In this document: piece by piece, positions 37,323 through 45,877 of the stretch
How positions within the stretch are numbered: position 1 is the first letter of the stretch
How the letters are laid out: each line of letters opens with the position of its first letter
Assembly: GCA_003168265.1 (NCBI GenBank)
Contig: PMSV01000002.1
Location: forward strand, 1-64,000
Reading direction: 5' to 3'
Source of the DNA: Chitinophagaceae bacterium
GTDB lineage: Bacteria; Bacteroidota; Bacteroidia; Chitinophagales; Chitinophagaceae
DNA: 64,000 bases
Made by a program: the position numbers and the translations under genes
The notes under the pieces: generated by a model
What the model saw: only the letters and a program-made list of their open reading frames with translations
Databases searched by the model: none
What the model was told of the DNA's origin: nothing

Positions 37323-38474
37323 TCAGATAGCTTTCGCCAGTGACCGGTTCGCGATAATATGGTAAAATTTGATGGTAAGTGCATGAAAGAGCATTTTCGC
37401 GTGGGCATTGCGTTCGATGTAATAGGCAGCCTTATCCAGTTCTCCGATAATGGCCTGTTGCTGCTCAATACCTGCGATTTTATTCAGTCGCAGGGCAAAA
37501 TCCCTTTCAATTTCAGGAAGTGCAACTGACGCATCTTCCATTATCCTGATCCGGATAGCCAGTTCAAGAAGGTGATTAAAATACCTTAGGAATTGCTTCT
37601 GCCTTTCCCTTCCCAGTTTACTGATTTCTTCCACCCACTTAGTTTGGGCTATGGGACCCGTCTTTAATATAGCATTCAGCCAGTCTCTTAGCAAAGCTTG
37701 CCAATCCTCCTCTCCATGTTGGATCAGTTGAAGGGCTTCCCTGTAATTCCCTTCACTGATGGAAGCAATTTGAGCCGCCTTAACAGGCTCCAGATATGCT
37801 CTTTCAATAAGAGCTTGCTCCAAATCAGGCCGGTCAAGGGCAGGAATTTTTACCAATTGGGTCCTGGAAAGGATGGTAGGAAGTATTGAGGATTCATTTT
37901 CTGCGACCAGTATGAAAAGGGTATTGGCAGGTGGTTCCTCAATAAGTTTGAGTAACTTATTTCCTTCATTGCCGAGGTATTCCGGCATCCACATGATCAG
38001 TATCTTATAGCCTCCTTCAAAGCTTTTAAGATTGAGTTTTCTATTGATATCGTTGCATTCGCTTGCGGTTATATTGCCCTGCTTATTTTCTGCTCCGATA
38101 AACTGCAACCAGTCAAAGGCATTCCCGTAAGGAAATTTGCCGAAAAACTCCCTCCATTCGGAAACATAATCCGTGCTAACCGGCTTATCACCTGGTTTTT
38201 TGGGTATTACGGGATAAGAAAAATGCAGATCAGGATGAATCAACTGCATTGCCCTCAAACAGGAAGGGCATTTCCCGCAGGAATCTTCCAAATTATCAGT
38301 AGGCAAACTATTTTTCTCACACAGCACATATTGCGCAAATGAAAGAGCCAAAGGCAATGCCCCACTACCCTCGGGGCCCAAAAACAATAACGCATGGCTC
38401 AGCCGATTGTGCTGAACCAAATCCCTTAGGCTTTTTTTTGTTTGTGCCTGACCGATTATATCGCTAAAAGACAT
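37323..38474 (-). CDS. holB: DNA polymerase III delta' subunit
   Basis: This 383-residue clamp-loader subunit has FSDIIGQAQTKKSLRDLV at the start, a degenerate P-loop (GPEGSGALPLA, without the usual Lys), a zinc-binding set (C52, then CGKCPSC), and an ILIMWMPEYLGNEGNKLLKLIEEPP block with LSRTQLVKIP (sensor region). The C-terminal domain follows the delta' helical collar. It acts with DnaX and delta to load the beta clamp. A TATCTTTG box ends four bases before the ATG. Confidence 0.9.
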   Translation of the reverse strand: MSFSDIIGQAQTKKSLRDLVQHNRLSHALLFLGPEGSGALPLALSFAQYVLCEKNSLPTDNLEDSCGKCPSCLRAMQLIHPDLHFSYPVIPKKPGDKPVSTDYVSEWREFFGKFPYGNAFDWLQFIGAENKQGNITASECNDINRKLNLKSFEGGYKILIMWMPEYLGNEGNKLLKLIEEPPANTLFILVAENESSILPTILSRTQLVKIPALDRPDLEQALIERAYLEPVKAAQIASISEGNYREALQLIQHGEEDWQALLRDWLNAILKTGPIAQTKWVEEISKLGRERQKQFLRYFNHLLELAIRIRIMEDASVALPEIERDFALRLNKIAGIEQQQAIIGELDKAAYYIERNAHAKMLFHALTIKFYHIIANRSLAKAI

Positions 38475-38478
38475 GCAG

Positions 38479-38486
38479 CAAAGATA
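38479..38486 (-). promoter_or_regulatory. -7 promoter box (TATCTTTG) at the holB start
   Basis: The minus strand reads TATCTTTG, then CTGC, then ATG. The box is identical to that at serC and has the same 4-base distance. No -33 TTTG is seen at 19-20 bases. Confidence 0.4.
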
Positions 38487-38542
38487 ACGACCAGGCCTTT
38501 ACCTGATTGGTCCGCCTCTCAAACTTGCAGCAAATCCGGGGT

Positions 38543-39058
38543 TTAGTTCAGGTATTTCAGCACATCATCGCTCAGAACACTGGTCTTATTGTAAATAACG
38601 GTGATCAAATTTCCATTCTCATCAAGGAGGAATTTGGTAAAATTCCATTTTATGGGGTCTTTAAAGCCTTTCTTTTCAGCCTCGTCCACCAGGTACTTGA
38701 AAAGAGGATGTATGTCATCTCCTTTCACGGACACTTTTTCAGCCATGGGGAAACTAACACCGTAATTCTTTTTACAGAATTCCTGAATATCTCCGTTTGA
38801 TCCGGGTTCCTGCTGCCCGAAATTATTGGCCGGAAAACCGATGATGACAAGCTTGTCCTTGTATTTTTCATACAGTTTTTCGAGGTCTGCATATTGAGGG
38901 GTGTTTCCGCATTTGGAAGCAGTATTGACGATCATGATCTTTTTCCCTTTATACTGGGAAAAATCAATGGTGCCCTTTCCGTCAAGTGCGGGAACCTTGA
39001 AATCATAGATGCTCATGGAGCCGACAAGCAACAGGGATAAAAATGCAGTGCGAATCAT
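38543..39058 (-). CDS. Glutathione peroxidase-type thiol peroxidase
   Basis: This 171-residue protein has a short hydrophobic N-terminus and the glutathione peroxidase fold. The catalytic Cys is C50 (NTASKCGNTPQY), with Gln in NNFGQQEPG and Trp/Asn in IKWNFTKFLL completing the tetrad. The family in bacteria usually reduces hydroperoxides with thioredoxin. The N-terminal hydrophobic stretch (MIRTAFLSLLLVGSMS) could be a signal peptide, placing it in the periplasm. It stands alone between holB and a lipoprotein. Confidence 0.92.
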   Translation of the reverse strand: MIRTAFLSLLLVGSMSIYDFKVPALDGKGTIDFSQYKGKKIMIVNTASKCGNTPQYADLEKLYEKYKDKLVIIGFPANNFGQQEPGSNGDIQEFCKKNYGVSFPMAEKVSVKGDDIHPLFKYLVDEAEKKGFKDPIKWNFTKFLLDENGNLITVIYNKTSVLSDDVLKYLN

Positions 39059-39181
39059 GGCAAATTGTTTTAGTTAAATATTACTTACAAATATCCCATC
39101 TAAAATGTTGTAGCTATGCGGGAAAATGACAAAAGGCAATTAGGGTCAACAGGACGGGTGGACCTGGTCAATGAAAGCCCA

Positions 39182-40576
39182 TCAGGGATGTTCATAGCAG
39201 CCCAGGTCGGTTCCGCTTGCGGAAACCCTTGAGTTTCCATCCAGGTCGATGGGGATTCCTGTATAGATCCCGGTTCCGATTGCAGGAGAGCCGGTTTGCA
39301 GGTGAAAATTATAGTAGGGGGCTACATTGTTCAGGCTATCAAACAAAGGATCCGTTATATTCATATTGTTGGAACTGACACCGGCCGGTATATTCTGTAC
39401 CCGCCAAAGACCATGGTTGAACTGTATATTGAATAGATTACTTCCTGTATTGCTTGAGACTACTTCATTTGTTACACTACCGGTACTTCCCCAGAATATG
39501 CAATTGGTGAAATTAGCACTCATATCAGCAGTCAGGGTAGCCACTGAGTCAAAAGAATTACTGATCTCCAGCACCGGGTTATTATGTGACAAATATATAT
39601 TGGAATAACTGGCGACGGTGCAGTTAATAAAAGAATAGGATCCCCCGTACTGAAGTATAATATTGTTACCGCAGTTGCTGATAAGGCAATTCTGTGCGGA
39701 AACGCTGCTCTGGATAACCGACAAACCTGATGTATAGGCATTATTGATGATACAATCATTCAGGCTTAGTTTGGGATTGGCATCAGCCGGAAGGCCCGTC
39801 ACTACGATCGTTTGATCTGCATTTTGAATTTCTGCAAAGCCCAGGACATTGTCTTTGCTGCTATTGCCAAAATAGATACCGGGCCAACTGCCTGGAAAAC
39901 TATTATAGGGCACATCCAGCCGGTCTCCTGTAAATAGTACCCTTGAACTGTCGAGGCCGTTCGCAAGCAGGGTTCCATTGACTAGCATGGGGGCGTTGGC
40001 ATGAAAATAAACTTTACATCCGTTTTGTATGGTCAAACTCACTCCCGAATCAATTTGAATTCCGCCCAATACCACATAGGGAAGGTCATTCTGCCAAACC
40101 GTCGTACTGCTGATCTCCAGGTTATTCAGAAAATGCGCATTTTGGCCATAGGCGCGAAGCTGTATGAATTTTTGGATGCCATTGAAAGAAACAAGTATAC
40201 TGTCTTCCAGGATAAATGGAAGATTGCTGCTGTTTGGATTCACATATACCGATACAAAAATATACAGGCTGTCGCCCGGATCCATTTCAGTATTGCTCTG
40301 TTGAAGAGTGTTGCTACCGTCAATATTGATCCGGAAAGGGGATTGGGATCCGCCCATCAGTTTGATCGATTGCAGGATCAGCTCCTGGTTATTGGCATTA
40401 TAGATCTTTACGGATTGGGTAACAGAACCGGTGGTAACAAAGACTGTATCGAAACTCACCGTATCTGTTGAAAAGTTGACAATGGCATTGCTGCCCGTGA
40501 TGATGGAATTCTTTTTGCAGGAAAAATTAATCATGCAGACGCCCTGAATAAATAAAAGTAAAAAGAATTTGTTCAT
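39182..40576 (-). CDS. Lipoprotein with parallel beta-helix domain
   Basis: This 464-residue protein has a lipoprotein signal with Cys20 (MINFSC). Residues 35-140 form an Ig-like segment (DTVSFDTVFVTTGSVTQSVK), common in Bacteroidota surface proteins. Residues about 170-400 form right-handed beta-helix turns (GVSLTIQNGCKVYF, INNAYTSGLSVIQSSVSAQN), ending in a choice-of-anchor Q-like segment with SPAIGTGIYTGIPIDLDGN. Such proteins bind or cleave polysaccharides, but no catalytic residues are evident. It lies next to radA with a 90-base gap. Confidence 0.82.
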   Translation of the reverse strand: MNKFFLLLFIQGVCMINFSCKKNSIITGSNAIVNFSTDTVSFDTVFVTTGSVTQSVKIYNANNQELILQSIKLMGGSQSPFRINIDGSNTLQQSNTEMDPGDSLYIFVSVYVNPNSSNLPFILEDSILVSFNGIQKFIQLRAYGQNAHFLNNLEISSTTVWQNDLPYVVLGGIQIDSGVSLTIQNGCKVYFHANAPMLVNGTLLANGLDSSRVLFTGDRLDVPYNSFPGSWPGIYFGNSSKDNVLGFAEIQNADQTIVVTGLPADANPKLSLNDCIINNAYTSGLSVIQSSVSAQNCLISNCGNNIILQYGGSYSFINCTVASYSNIYLSHNNPVLEISNSFDSVATLTADMSANFTNCIFWGSTGSVTNEVVSSNTGSNLFNIQFNHGLWRVQNIPAGVSSNNMNITDPLFDSLNNVAPYYNFHLQTGSPAIGTGIYTGIPIDLDGNSRVSASGTDLGCYEHP

Positions 40577-40666
40577 TCTGTCTATTTGAACTGCTCCTGA
40601 ATTTTCGATTATTTAACGGAATTTAAAAGCATAAGTTGTGTTTGCTGGCCAGGTGGATGAGCCAGC

Positions 40667-42055
40667 TTAGAACAGGTAGCTATAGACTTCTTCGACCCTT
40701 CCCATGCTGATCACCTCAATATTGAATTTTATATTTTTTAACCCCCGCTGATTGTATTTTGATATGAGGATTTTTTCAAAGCCGAGCTTTTCGGCTTCGG
40801 CGATCCTTTGTTCAATCCGGTTCACGGCCCTGATCTCTCCGCTCAGGCCAACCTCCCCCGCAAAACATATCTGGTGGGGCATTGTCTTATCTTCATAGGA
40901 ACTGAGCAGGGCGCAAAGCACGGCAAGATCGGTTGAAGGGTCTTCGACCTTCAGGCCACCTGCAATATTCAGGAATACGTCTTTTAATCCGAAATGAAAC
41001 CCGCCTCTTTTTTCCAGGACGGCTAAAAGCAATTGAAGACGGCGCAGATCAAATCCTGAGCTCGTTCGTTGAGGGGTGCCATAGACCGATTGGGTGACAA
41101 GAGCCTGGGTTTCGATAAGCAGCGGCCGGATACCCTCGATGGTTGCAGCAATGGCAATACCGCTCAAGGCATCTTCTTTTTGCGTTATGAGCACATCGCT
41201 CGGATTTTGAATGCCTTTCATTCCTGTTCCCGTCATTTCATAGATCCCCAATTCATCAGTACTGCCAAATCTATTTTTCAATGTGCGAAGCATCCTGTAG
41301 GCATAATGGCGGTCTCCTTCAAACTGAAGGACCGTATCGACCATATGCTCAAGAATTTTCGGGCCTGCAATAGCCCCATCTTTTGTAATATGCCCGATGA
41401 GAAATACCGGAGTGCCTGTTTCCTTGGCATATCGTTGAAAAGCAGCAGCGCATTCCTTCACTTGGGAAACACTTCCGGTAGAGGATTCGACATAGGGAGA
41501 TTCCAGGGTTTGAATCGAGTCAACAATGACGAGCTCAGGTTTCAGTTTCTTTATTTCCTTGAATATTTCTTGCGTGGATGTTTCTGTCAGCAAATAAAAA
41601 TTACTGTTGTTGAATCCGGAACCTGTTGATTTAAGCCTTTCGGCACGCATTTTAATTTGCTGCACGCTTTCTTCCCCGCTGATGTAGAGCGTAAGATGGT
41701 TCTCCATCTGCAGACCCAATTGTAAAAACAAAGTGCTTTTGCCGATTCCGGGTTCCCCTGCGACGAGCACAATGCTTCCCGGAACAATGCCCCCGCCTAG
41801 TACCCTGTTCAATTCTGCATCAGCCGTAATCATTCTGTTATCTTCTGACAAGTTCACATCCTGCAAAGAAATGACCCTCGATTCATGTTGCCTGCCTGTG
41901 GAATTTTTCCAGCCTGAATCTGATTCTTTTCGGTCACGTTGAATAACCTCTTCAATGAATGTATTCCATTGCTCGCAGGATGGACATTTACCCAACCACT
42001 TTGCACTTTCATATCCGCACTGGCTGCAAAAAAAAGCTGTTTTAGTCTTGCTCAT
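40667..42055 (-). CDS. radA: DNA repair protein RadA
   Basis: This 462-residue protein has the N-terminal C4 zinc finger (CSQCGYESAKWLGKCPSC), the RecA-like ATPase core with Walker A GEPGIGKST, the RadA-specific LKNRFGST motif and a Lon-like C-terminal domain. RadA promotes branch migration and processing of recombination intermediates. It is a single minus-strand gene with a long 570-base upstream region shared with the end of rng. Confidence 0.96.
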   Translation of the reverse strand: MSKTKTAFFCSQCGYESAKWLGKCPSCEQWNTFIEEVIQRDRKESDSGWKNSTGRQHESRVISLQDVNLSEDNRMITADAELNRVLGGGIVPGSIVLVAGEPGIGKSTLFLQLGLQMENHLTLYISGEESVQQIKMRAERLKSTGSGFNNSNFYLLTETSTQEIFKEIKKLKPELVIVDSIQTLESPYVESSTGSVSQVKECAAAFQRYAKETGTPVFLIGHITKDGAIAGPKILEHMVDTVLQFEGDRHYAYRMLRTLKNRFGSTDELGIYEMTGTGMKGIQNPSDVLITQKEDALSGIAIAATIEGIRPLLIETQALVTQSVYGTPQRTSSGFDLRRLQLLLAVLEKRGGFHFGLKDVFLNIAGGLKVEDPSTDLAVLCALLSSYEDKTMPHQICFAGEVGLSGEIRAVNRIEQRIAEAEKLGFEKILISKYNQRGLKNIKFNIEVISMGRVEEVYSYLF

Positions 42056-42185
42056 GATTTGAGTTTTTTTTCAGGATTGACATCCAGCGGCGGAATCTGT
42101 CCTGTCTTGAATAGAACAATAGAAATTGAGTTCTGGAATTTTCGAATAGAAGACAAAAGAAACGCAAAAGTTTTGAGGAAAGTGT

Positions 42186-42220
42186 AAAAAGTAAAAGGGC
42201 CAGCTTGACGCCAGCCCCTT
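42186..42220 (-). terminator. Hairpin with T tract, possible short-RNA terminator or attenuator
   Basis: On the minus strand AAGGGGCTGGC, loop GTCAA, GCTGGCCCTT pairs over about ten positions with one bulge and two G-T pairs, followed by TTACTTTTT. It lies some 130 bases before radA and about 25 bases after the presumed start of the upstream candidate promoter. Confidence 0.4.
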
Positions 42221-42246
42221 ACTTACTAACCCATTAAATTCTGGCA

Positions 42247-42276
42247 CTAAATTACAAATTCGCCCAACATTACAAA
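42247..42276 (-). promoter_or_regulatory. Candidate promoter upstream of radA
   Basis: The minus strand reads TTTG (42276-42273), 18 bases, then TAATTTAG (42254-42247). The -7 box differs from TAnnTTTG at one position. It would transcribe through the hairpin toward radA. Confidence 0.35.
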
Positions 42277-42625
42277 ATAAATTTTTTTCCTTGTGAATAA
42301 CTTTTGAGACCAAAAAATGGGTAATTAATCCTCTTCGAATCCTCGTTTTTTCATGTATAATATATTCATTATCAATATGGTATTCAAAGTGTCTAAAAAA
42401 AATTATTCCCTGGCAATTGACTCTATGTCTGAATTATTAATCTGCTAAGTTTCAGTTTTTTGAGGGATTTTTTAATTTAACGCCAATGAATATTTTTTAG
42501 GAGAATTAGGGGGAATTCAAATTAAAATTTTGTATAAGAATACATAATACGTATTATTAATATATTATAATATTTAATATGATTCTCTTGCTTTGCAAAT
42601 GAGCTGTTTAGATACTAAAAAAGAT

Positions 42626-44179
42626 CTAGAGTTTGATCTCATCTTCATGCTTATCGAAAAACTTGAATTCGGTAAGGTGATAATTCGTGTTGGAGAGAAT
42701 GCGGGTAGCCTGTTTGAATTTCCACCTCCATTTCCATTGCCTTGACCTGAAAAGCCAGCCCTTTGTCAAATAAGCATGCATGATGGGATGGACGACCAGC
42801 GTGAGGTTTTTGTGCTGGTGATTAATCAGGTAACTGAGATTCTTTTCGATCTCGTCTTCCAGTATCAGGGCGGATGAAATCTTTCCCGTACCATTACAGG
42901 TCGGGCATATTTCCTGCGTATTGATTGTCACTTCAGGCTTCATTCGCTGCCTGGTGATCTGCATGAGCCCGAATTTTGAAATAGGAAGCACTGCATGTTT
43001 GGCCCGGTCTGTGCGCATGAAACCTTCCATGGCTTCCATCAGTTTTCTTTTGTTATCCGGAAGCTTCATGTCGATAAAATCTACGACAATGATGCCTCCC
43101 AGGTCACGGAGCCTTAGCTGGCGGGCAATTTCATCAGCAGCCTCAAGGTTGGTTTCGAGTGCGTTTTGTTCCTGATTATTGCTAACGCTTTTATAACCGC
43201 TGTTTACATCGATGACGTGGAGGGCTTCAGTATGTTCGACTATCAGGTAAGCTCCGCTAGGCAGGTTGACGGTTTTGCCGAAAGCGGCTTTTACCTGTTT
43301 GGTAATGCCGAATTGATCAAAAATCGGAGCGCCGTTATGAAAAAATGAAACGATATCCACTTTATCGGGAGCGATTCGCTGGATATAATTTTTCGTGTCG
43401 TTGTAAATATTTTTGTCGTTGGTGACGATCTTATTGAAGTCCTCATTAAGCAAATCACGAAGCATGCTTGTGGTTTTCGTTTGCTCGCTGAGAATTTTTG
43501 CGGGGGCGCTGGCTCCTTTCAGGTTATTTTGGATCAGTTTCCAGGTAGCGACCAGTTCGGTCAGATCCTCATGCAATTCGGCAGTATTCTTTCCTTCTGC
43601 TGCCGTTCTGACTATCACGCCAAAATTCCGGGACTTTATCGCTTCAACGATTTTCTGCAGCCTTTTACGCTCTTCCGAGGAATGGATCTTCCGGGAAACG
43701 GCCACAATATCGTTGAAAGGGGTGATGACCACAAAGCGGCCGGGCAGGGAGATCTCGCAACTCAGTCGGGGTCCCTTGGCTGCAATGGGCTCTTTGAGAA
43801 TCTGAACCAGGATATTCGGTTTACCATTGAGCACCTCATTGATTTTTCCTGTCTTCACTATTTCCGGTTCGACCTGAAATGAACCGAATTCGAATCCTGA
43901 AGCATTGTTTTCATTGATCGCCATATTAGTGAACTTCAATAACGATCGGATATAGGGGCTCAGGTCAGTATAATGGAGAAATGCGTCCTTTTCAAAACCG
44001 ACATCCACGAATGCGGCATTCAGGCCGGGGATTAGCTTTTTGACTTTACCCAAATACAAATCACCCACAGCAAAGCTGGCATCTGCTTTCTCATGGTGTA
44101 ATTCAACCAGCTTTTTATCTTCCAGTAAGGCTATTTCGACGCCCTGCGGAGCTGCGTTTATAATCAATTCCTTGTTCAA
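42626..44179 (-). CDS. rng: Ribonuclease G/E family endoribonuclease
   Basis: This 517-residue protein has an S1-like RNA-binding segment (YLGKVKKLIPGLNAAFVDVG, about residues 43-62), the catalytic Mg-binding aspartates in HVIDVNSG and GIIVVDFIDM, the zinc-link cysteines in CPTCNGTG and a C-terminal domain. Its length fits RNase G rather than RNase E, so it has no degradosome scaffold tail. It is in the same transcription direction as the tiny ribosomal gene and the HU gene. Confidence 0.94.
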   Translation of the reverse strand: MNKELIINAAPQGVEIALLEDKKLVELHHEKADASFAVGDLYLGKVKKLIPGLNAAFVDVGFEKDAFLHYTDLSPYIRSLLKFTNMAINENNASGFEFGSFQVEPEIVKTGKINEVLNGKPNILVQILKEPIAAKGPRLSCEISLPGRFVVITPFNDIVAVSRKIHSSEERKRLQKIVEAIKSRNFGVIVRTAAEGKNTAELHEDLTELVATWKLIQNNLKGASAPAKILSEQTKTTSMLRDLLNEDFNKIVTNDKNIYNDTKNYIQRIAPDKVDIVSFFHNGAPIFDQFGITKQVKAAFGKTVNLPSGAYLIVEHTEALHVIDVNSGYKSVSNNQEQNALETNLEAADEIARQLRLRDLGGIIVVDFIDMKLPDNKRKLMEAMEGFMRTDRAKHAVLPISKFGLMQITRQRMKPEVTINTQEICPTCNGTGKISSALILEDEIEKNLSYLINHQHKNLTLVVHPIMHAYLTKGWLFRSRQWKWRWKFKQATRILSNTNYHLTEFKFFDKHEDEIKL

Positions 44180-44314
44180 TCAATAAATTTTTCTGCGTCC
44201 TGTCAATCCATCACTTAAAGGAAATTCGCTGAAGTGGTTTTATTTAAATGCGTTATCAGAATCAAGCAATCGTCAAGTGATAACAGCTAATAAAAAATAT
44301 TCAGCATGGGGAGC

Positions 44315-44332
44315 ATCCCGCCCTGGCGGGAT
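44315..44332. repeat. GC-rich perfect palindrome
   Basis: ATCCCGCCCTGGCGGGAT, with 8-base arms around a CT centre, stands out in AT-rich sequence just past the end of the 31-residue ribosomal gene. No T tract follows directly on either strand, so it is a weak terminator candidate; it could be a dispersed palindromic (REP-like) element. Confidence 0.55.
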
Positions 44333-44339
44333 CCGAAGA

Positions 44340-44435
44340 CTATTTGTTCTTCTTCTTATGACGATTTTTTCTAAGTCGTTTTTTTCGCTTGTGTGTTGCG
44401 ATTTTATGGCGTTTCCGTTTCTTACCACAAGGCAT
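44340..44435 (-). CDS. Tiny basic ribosomal protein of the bS22/AURKAIP1-COX24 type
   Basis: The frame from ATG 44435 encodes 31 residues: MPCGKKRKRHKIATHKRK, then KRLRKNRHKKKNK, stop TAG at 44340. More than half of the residues are Lys, Arg or His. The same short sequence is found almost unchanged across Bacteroidota and is annotated with the AURKAIP1/COX24 domain, the group that includes mycobacterial bS22. It should be a structural part of the small ribosomal subunit. It lies between rng and a TPR gene and is easily missed because of its size. Confidence 0.88.
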   Translation of the reverse strand: MPCGKKRKRHKIATHKRKKRLRKNRHKKKNK

Positions 44436-44490
44436 ACTAAATCTCTTTTTGAGTTAAAAAATATAATTCAGTTCAATAGTTTAAAGGTTT

Positions 44491-45354
44491 TTATTGTAAT
44501 GAATTGATCCTTTTATTAATCTCTTTCACTACATCCGGATTACCAATAAGGGGCTTGGCTTTTTCATACCAGCCGATCGCTTCCTGTTTTTGGCCTTGTT
44601 GCTCCCTTATTTCAGCAATTTTCAAAATGGCTTCAAGGTTTTCCGGATCATGGGCAACCACCCTGTTCAAACGTTCTGCCGCCTTATCGAATTGCCCCGA
44701 AACGGCCCCGCCGAGCCCAAGCATGAACTGGGCGAACATATTATTGCTGTCCTTTCTGGAGACTTCGAGAATTTGCTGAATTCCCTTCATCAATTCCTGG
44801 GGATCATTGGCACTACCGGCAAAAATATAGGTAGCTCCAAGACCGATCTTCGTTGAATCATTACCTGGATCTAGTTTCAAAGCCACTTGAAAAAACTCTC
44901 TGGCCTGCACTGCCATCCATGTTTTCAGGGCCTGATCATCGAGTTCTCTGCAGTTCTCCAACAATAATTGGGCTGCAAAGGTGAGGTTTTTTTCAGAATT
45001 TTCCAATTCACCAATCTTTCCTGTATAGTATATATAGGGTAAGAACCCATTTTTGACTGAATCCTTCCAGAAAGATGAGATTTGCCTGTAAGCTTGTAAT
45101 TGCTGGGATTGAACATCTCCTCTGACTACAGCATTCTGTAAGCTGTTCAGGTAGGCCTGTTGATCAGGTCTTAATTTAGCCTGGGAAGCATCGAGAATCT
45201 GTTGGAAATTTATAGTCTTACCGGGGCTACTGCCCTGATTACCATCATTTGAAGGAGTATTATCCTTCTTCACTGGGATTGTTCTCGCAAAAAAAAACAA
45301 TAAACAAAACAAAACCACTCCGACCGATGCTAAAAGAAATTGCTGCCGTTTCAC
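44491..45354 (-). CDS. Membrane-anchored TPR protein
   Basis: This 287-residue protein has an N-terminal membrane anchor (LLASVGVVLFCLLFFFARTI, residues about 6-25), a charged linker, and TPR units in the second half (FFQVALKLDPGNDSTKIGLG, DKAAERLNRVVAHDPENLEA, KIAEIREQQGQKQEAIGWYE). It follows the HU gene by 24 bases. The close HU-TPR pair is common in Bacteroidota. Function unknown; probably a periplasmic scaffold. Confidence 0.85.
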   Translation of the reverse strand: MKRQQFLLASVGVVLFCLLFFFARTIPVKKDNTPSNDGNQGSSPGKTINFQQILDASQAKLRPDQQAYLNSLQNAVVRGDVQSQQLQAYRQISSFWKDSVKNGFLPYIYYTGKIGELENSEKNLTFAAQLLLENCRELDDQALKTWMAVQAREFFQVALKLDPGNDSTKIGLGATYIFAGSANDPQELMKGIQQILEVSRKDSNNMFAQFMLGLGGAVSGQFDKAAERLNRVVAHDPENLEAILKIAEIREQQGQKQEAIGWYEKAKPLIGNPDVVKEINKRINSLQ

Positions 45355-45378
45355 ATTAACTTAATTGAAACAGCAAAA

Positions 45379-45699
45379 CTACATTTCTTCATCCGGGTTT
45401 GGTTGGTCATCTTTAACGGATTGTAATTTTTTTACTTCAGCAACGAACTCTTTGGCTGGCTTAAATGCTGGTATATAATGCTCGGGGATGTGTACGGCAA
45501 CGTTCTTTTTTATATTTCTGCCGATTTTTGCAGCTCTTTTCTTGGTGATAAAGCTTCCAAAACCGCGTATGTAAATATTTTCTCCAGAAGACAAAGTATC
45601 TTTAACTTCTTTGAACATAGTCTCCAAAGTTACCAGGACATCCACTTTGGGAATTCCTGTTTTTTCCGAGATGAGATTAACAAGATCGGCTTTTCGCAT
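45379..45699 (-). CDS. HU/IHF family DNA-binding protein
   Basis: This 106-residue protein has the HU fold: KADLVNLISEKTGIPKVDV at the start, the core helix, the GFGSFITKKRAAKIGRNIKK turn and the arm ending in HIPEHYIPAFKPAKEFV. It has a short acidic tail (KDDQPNPDEEM). It bends DNA and helps organise the chromosome. A TAGGTTTG box lies about 60 bases upstream. Confidence 0.94.
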   Translation of the reverse strand: MRKADLVNLISEKTGIPKVDVLVTLETMFKEVKDTLSSGENIYIRGFGSFITKKRAAKIGRNIKKNVAVHIPEHYIPAFKPAKEFVAEVKKLQSVKDDQPNPDEEM

Positions 45700-45760
45700 G
45701 AGAGGCTAATTTATAAGTTTCTGATTTTAAATATATAACAAAATCTCTGAACTACCATAA

Positions 45761-45768
45761 CAAACCTA
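45761..45768 (-). promoter_or_regulatory. -7 promoter box (TAGGTTTG) for the HU gene
   Basis: A full match to TAnnTTTG on the minus strand about 60 bases before the HU ATG. The -33 element is not clear. Confidence 0.35.
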
Positions 45769-45877
45769 CAAACATTCCTGGATTTGGTTATCCTTTTCTT
45801 AAATTTAAACGCAAAAATTTGATTATGAGTATAAAATCCATGATTTTTTTTAAAATGTCACTGGGAAGCGGGTTAAT

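Larger units (their letters stand above)
42056..42625. other. Long intergenic region between radA and rng
   Basis: 570 bases without a gene. The part near 42186-42276 carries a candidate minus-strand promoter and a hairpin (see those entries). The part from about 42300 to 42600 is very AT-rich, with no recognisable feature. Confidence 0.5.
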
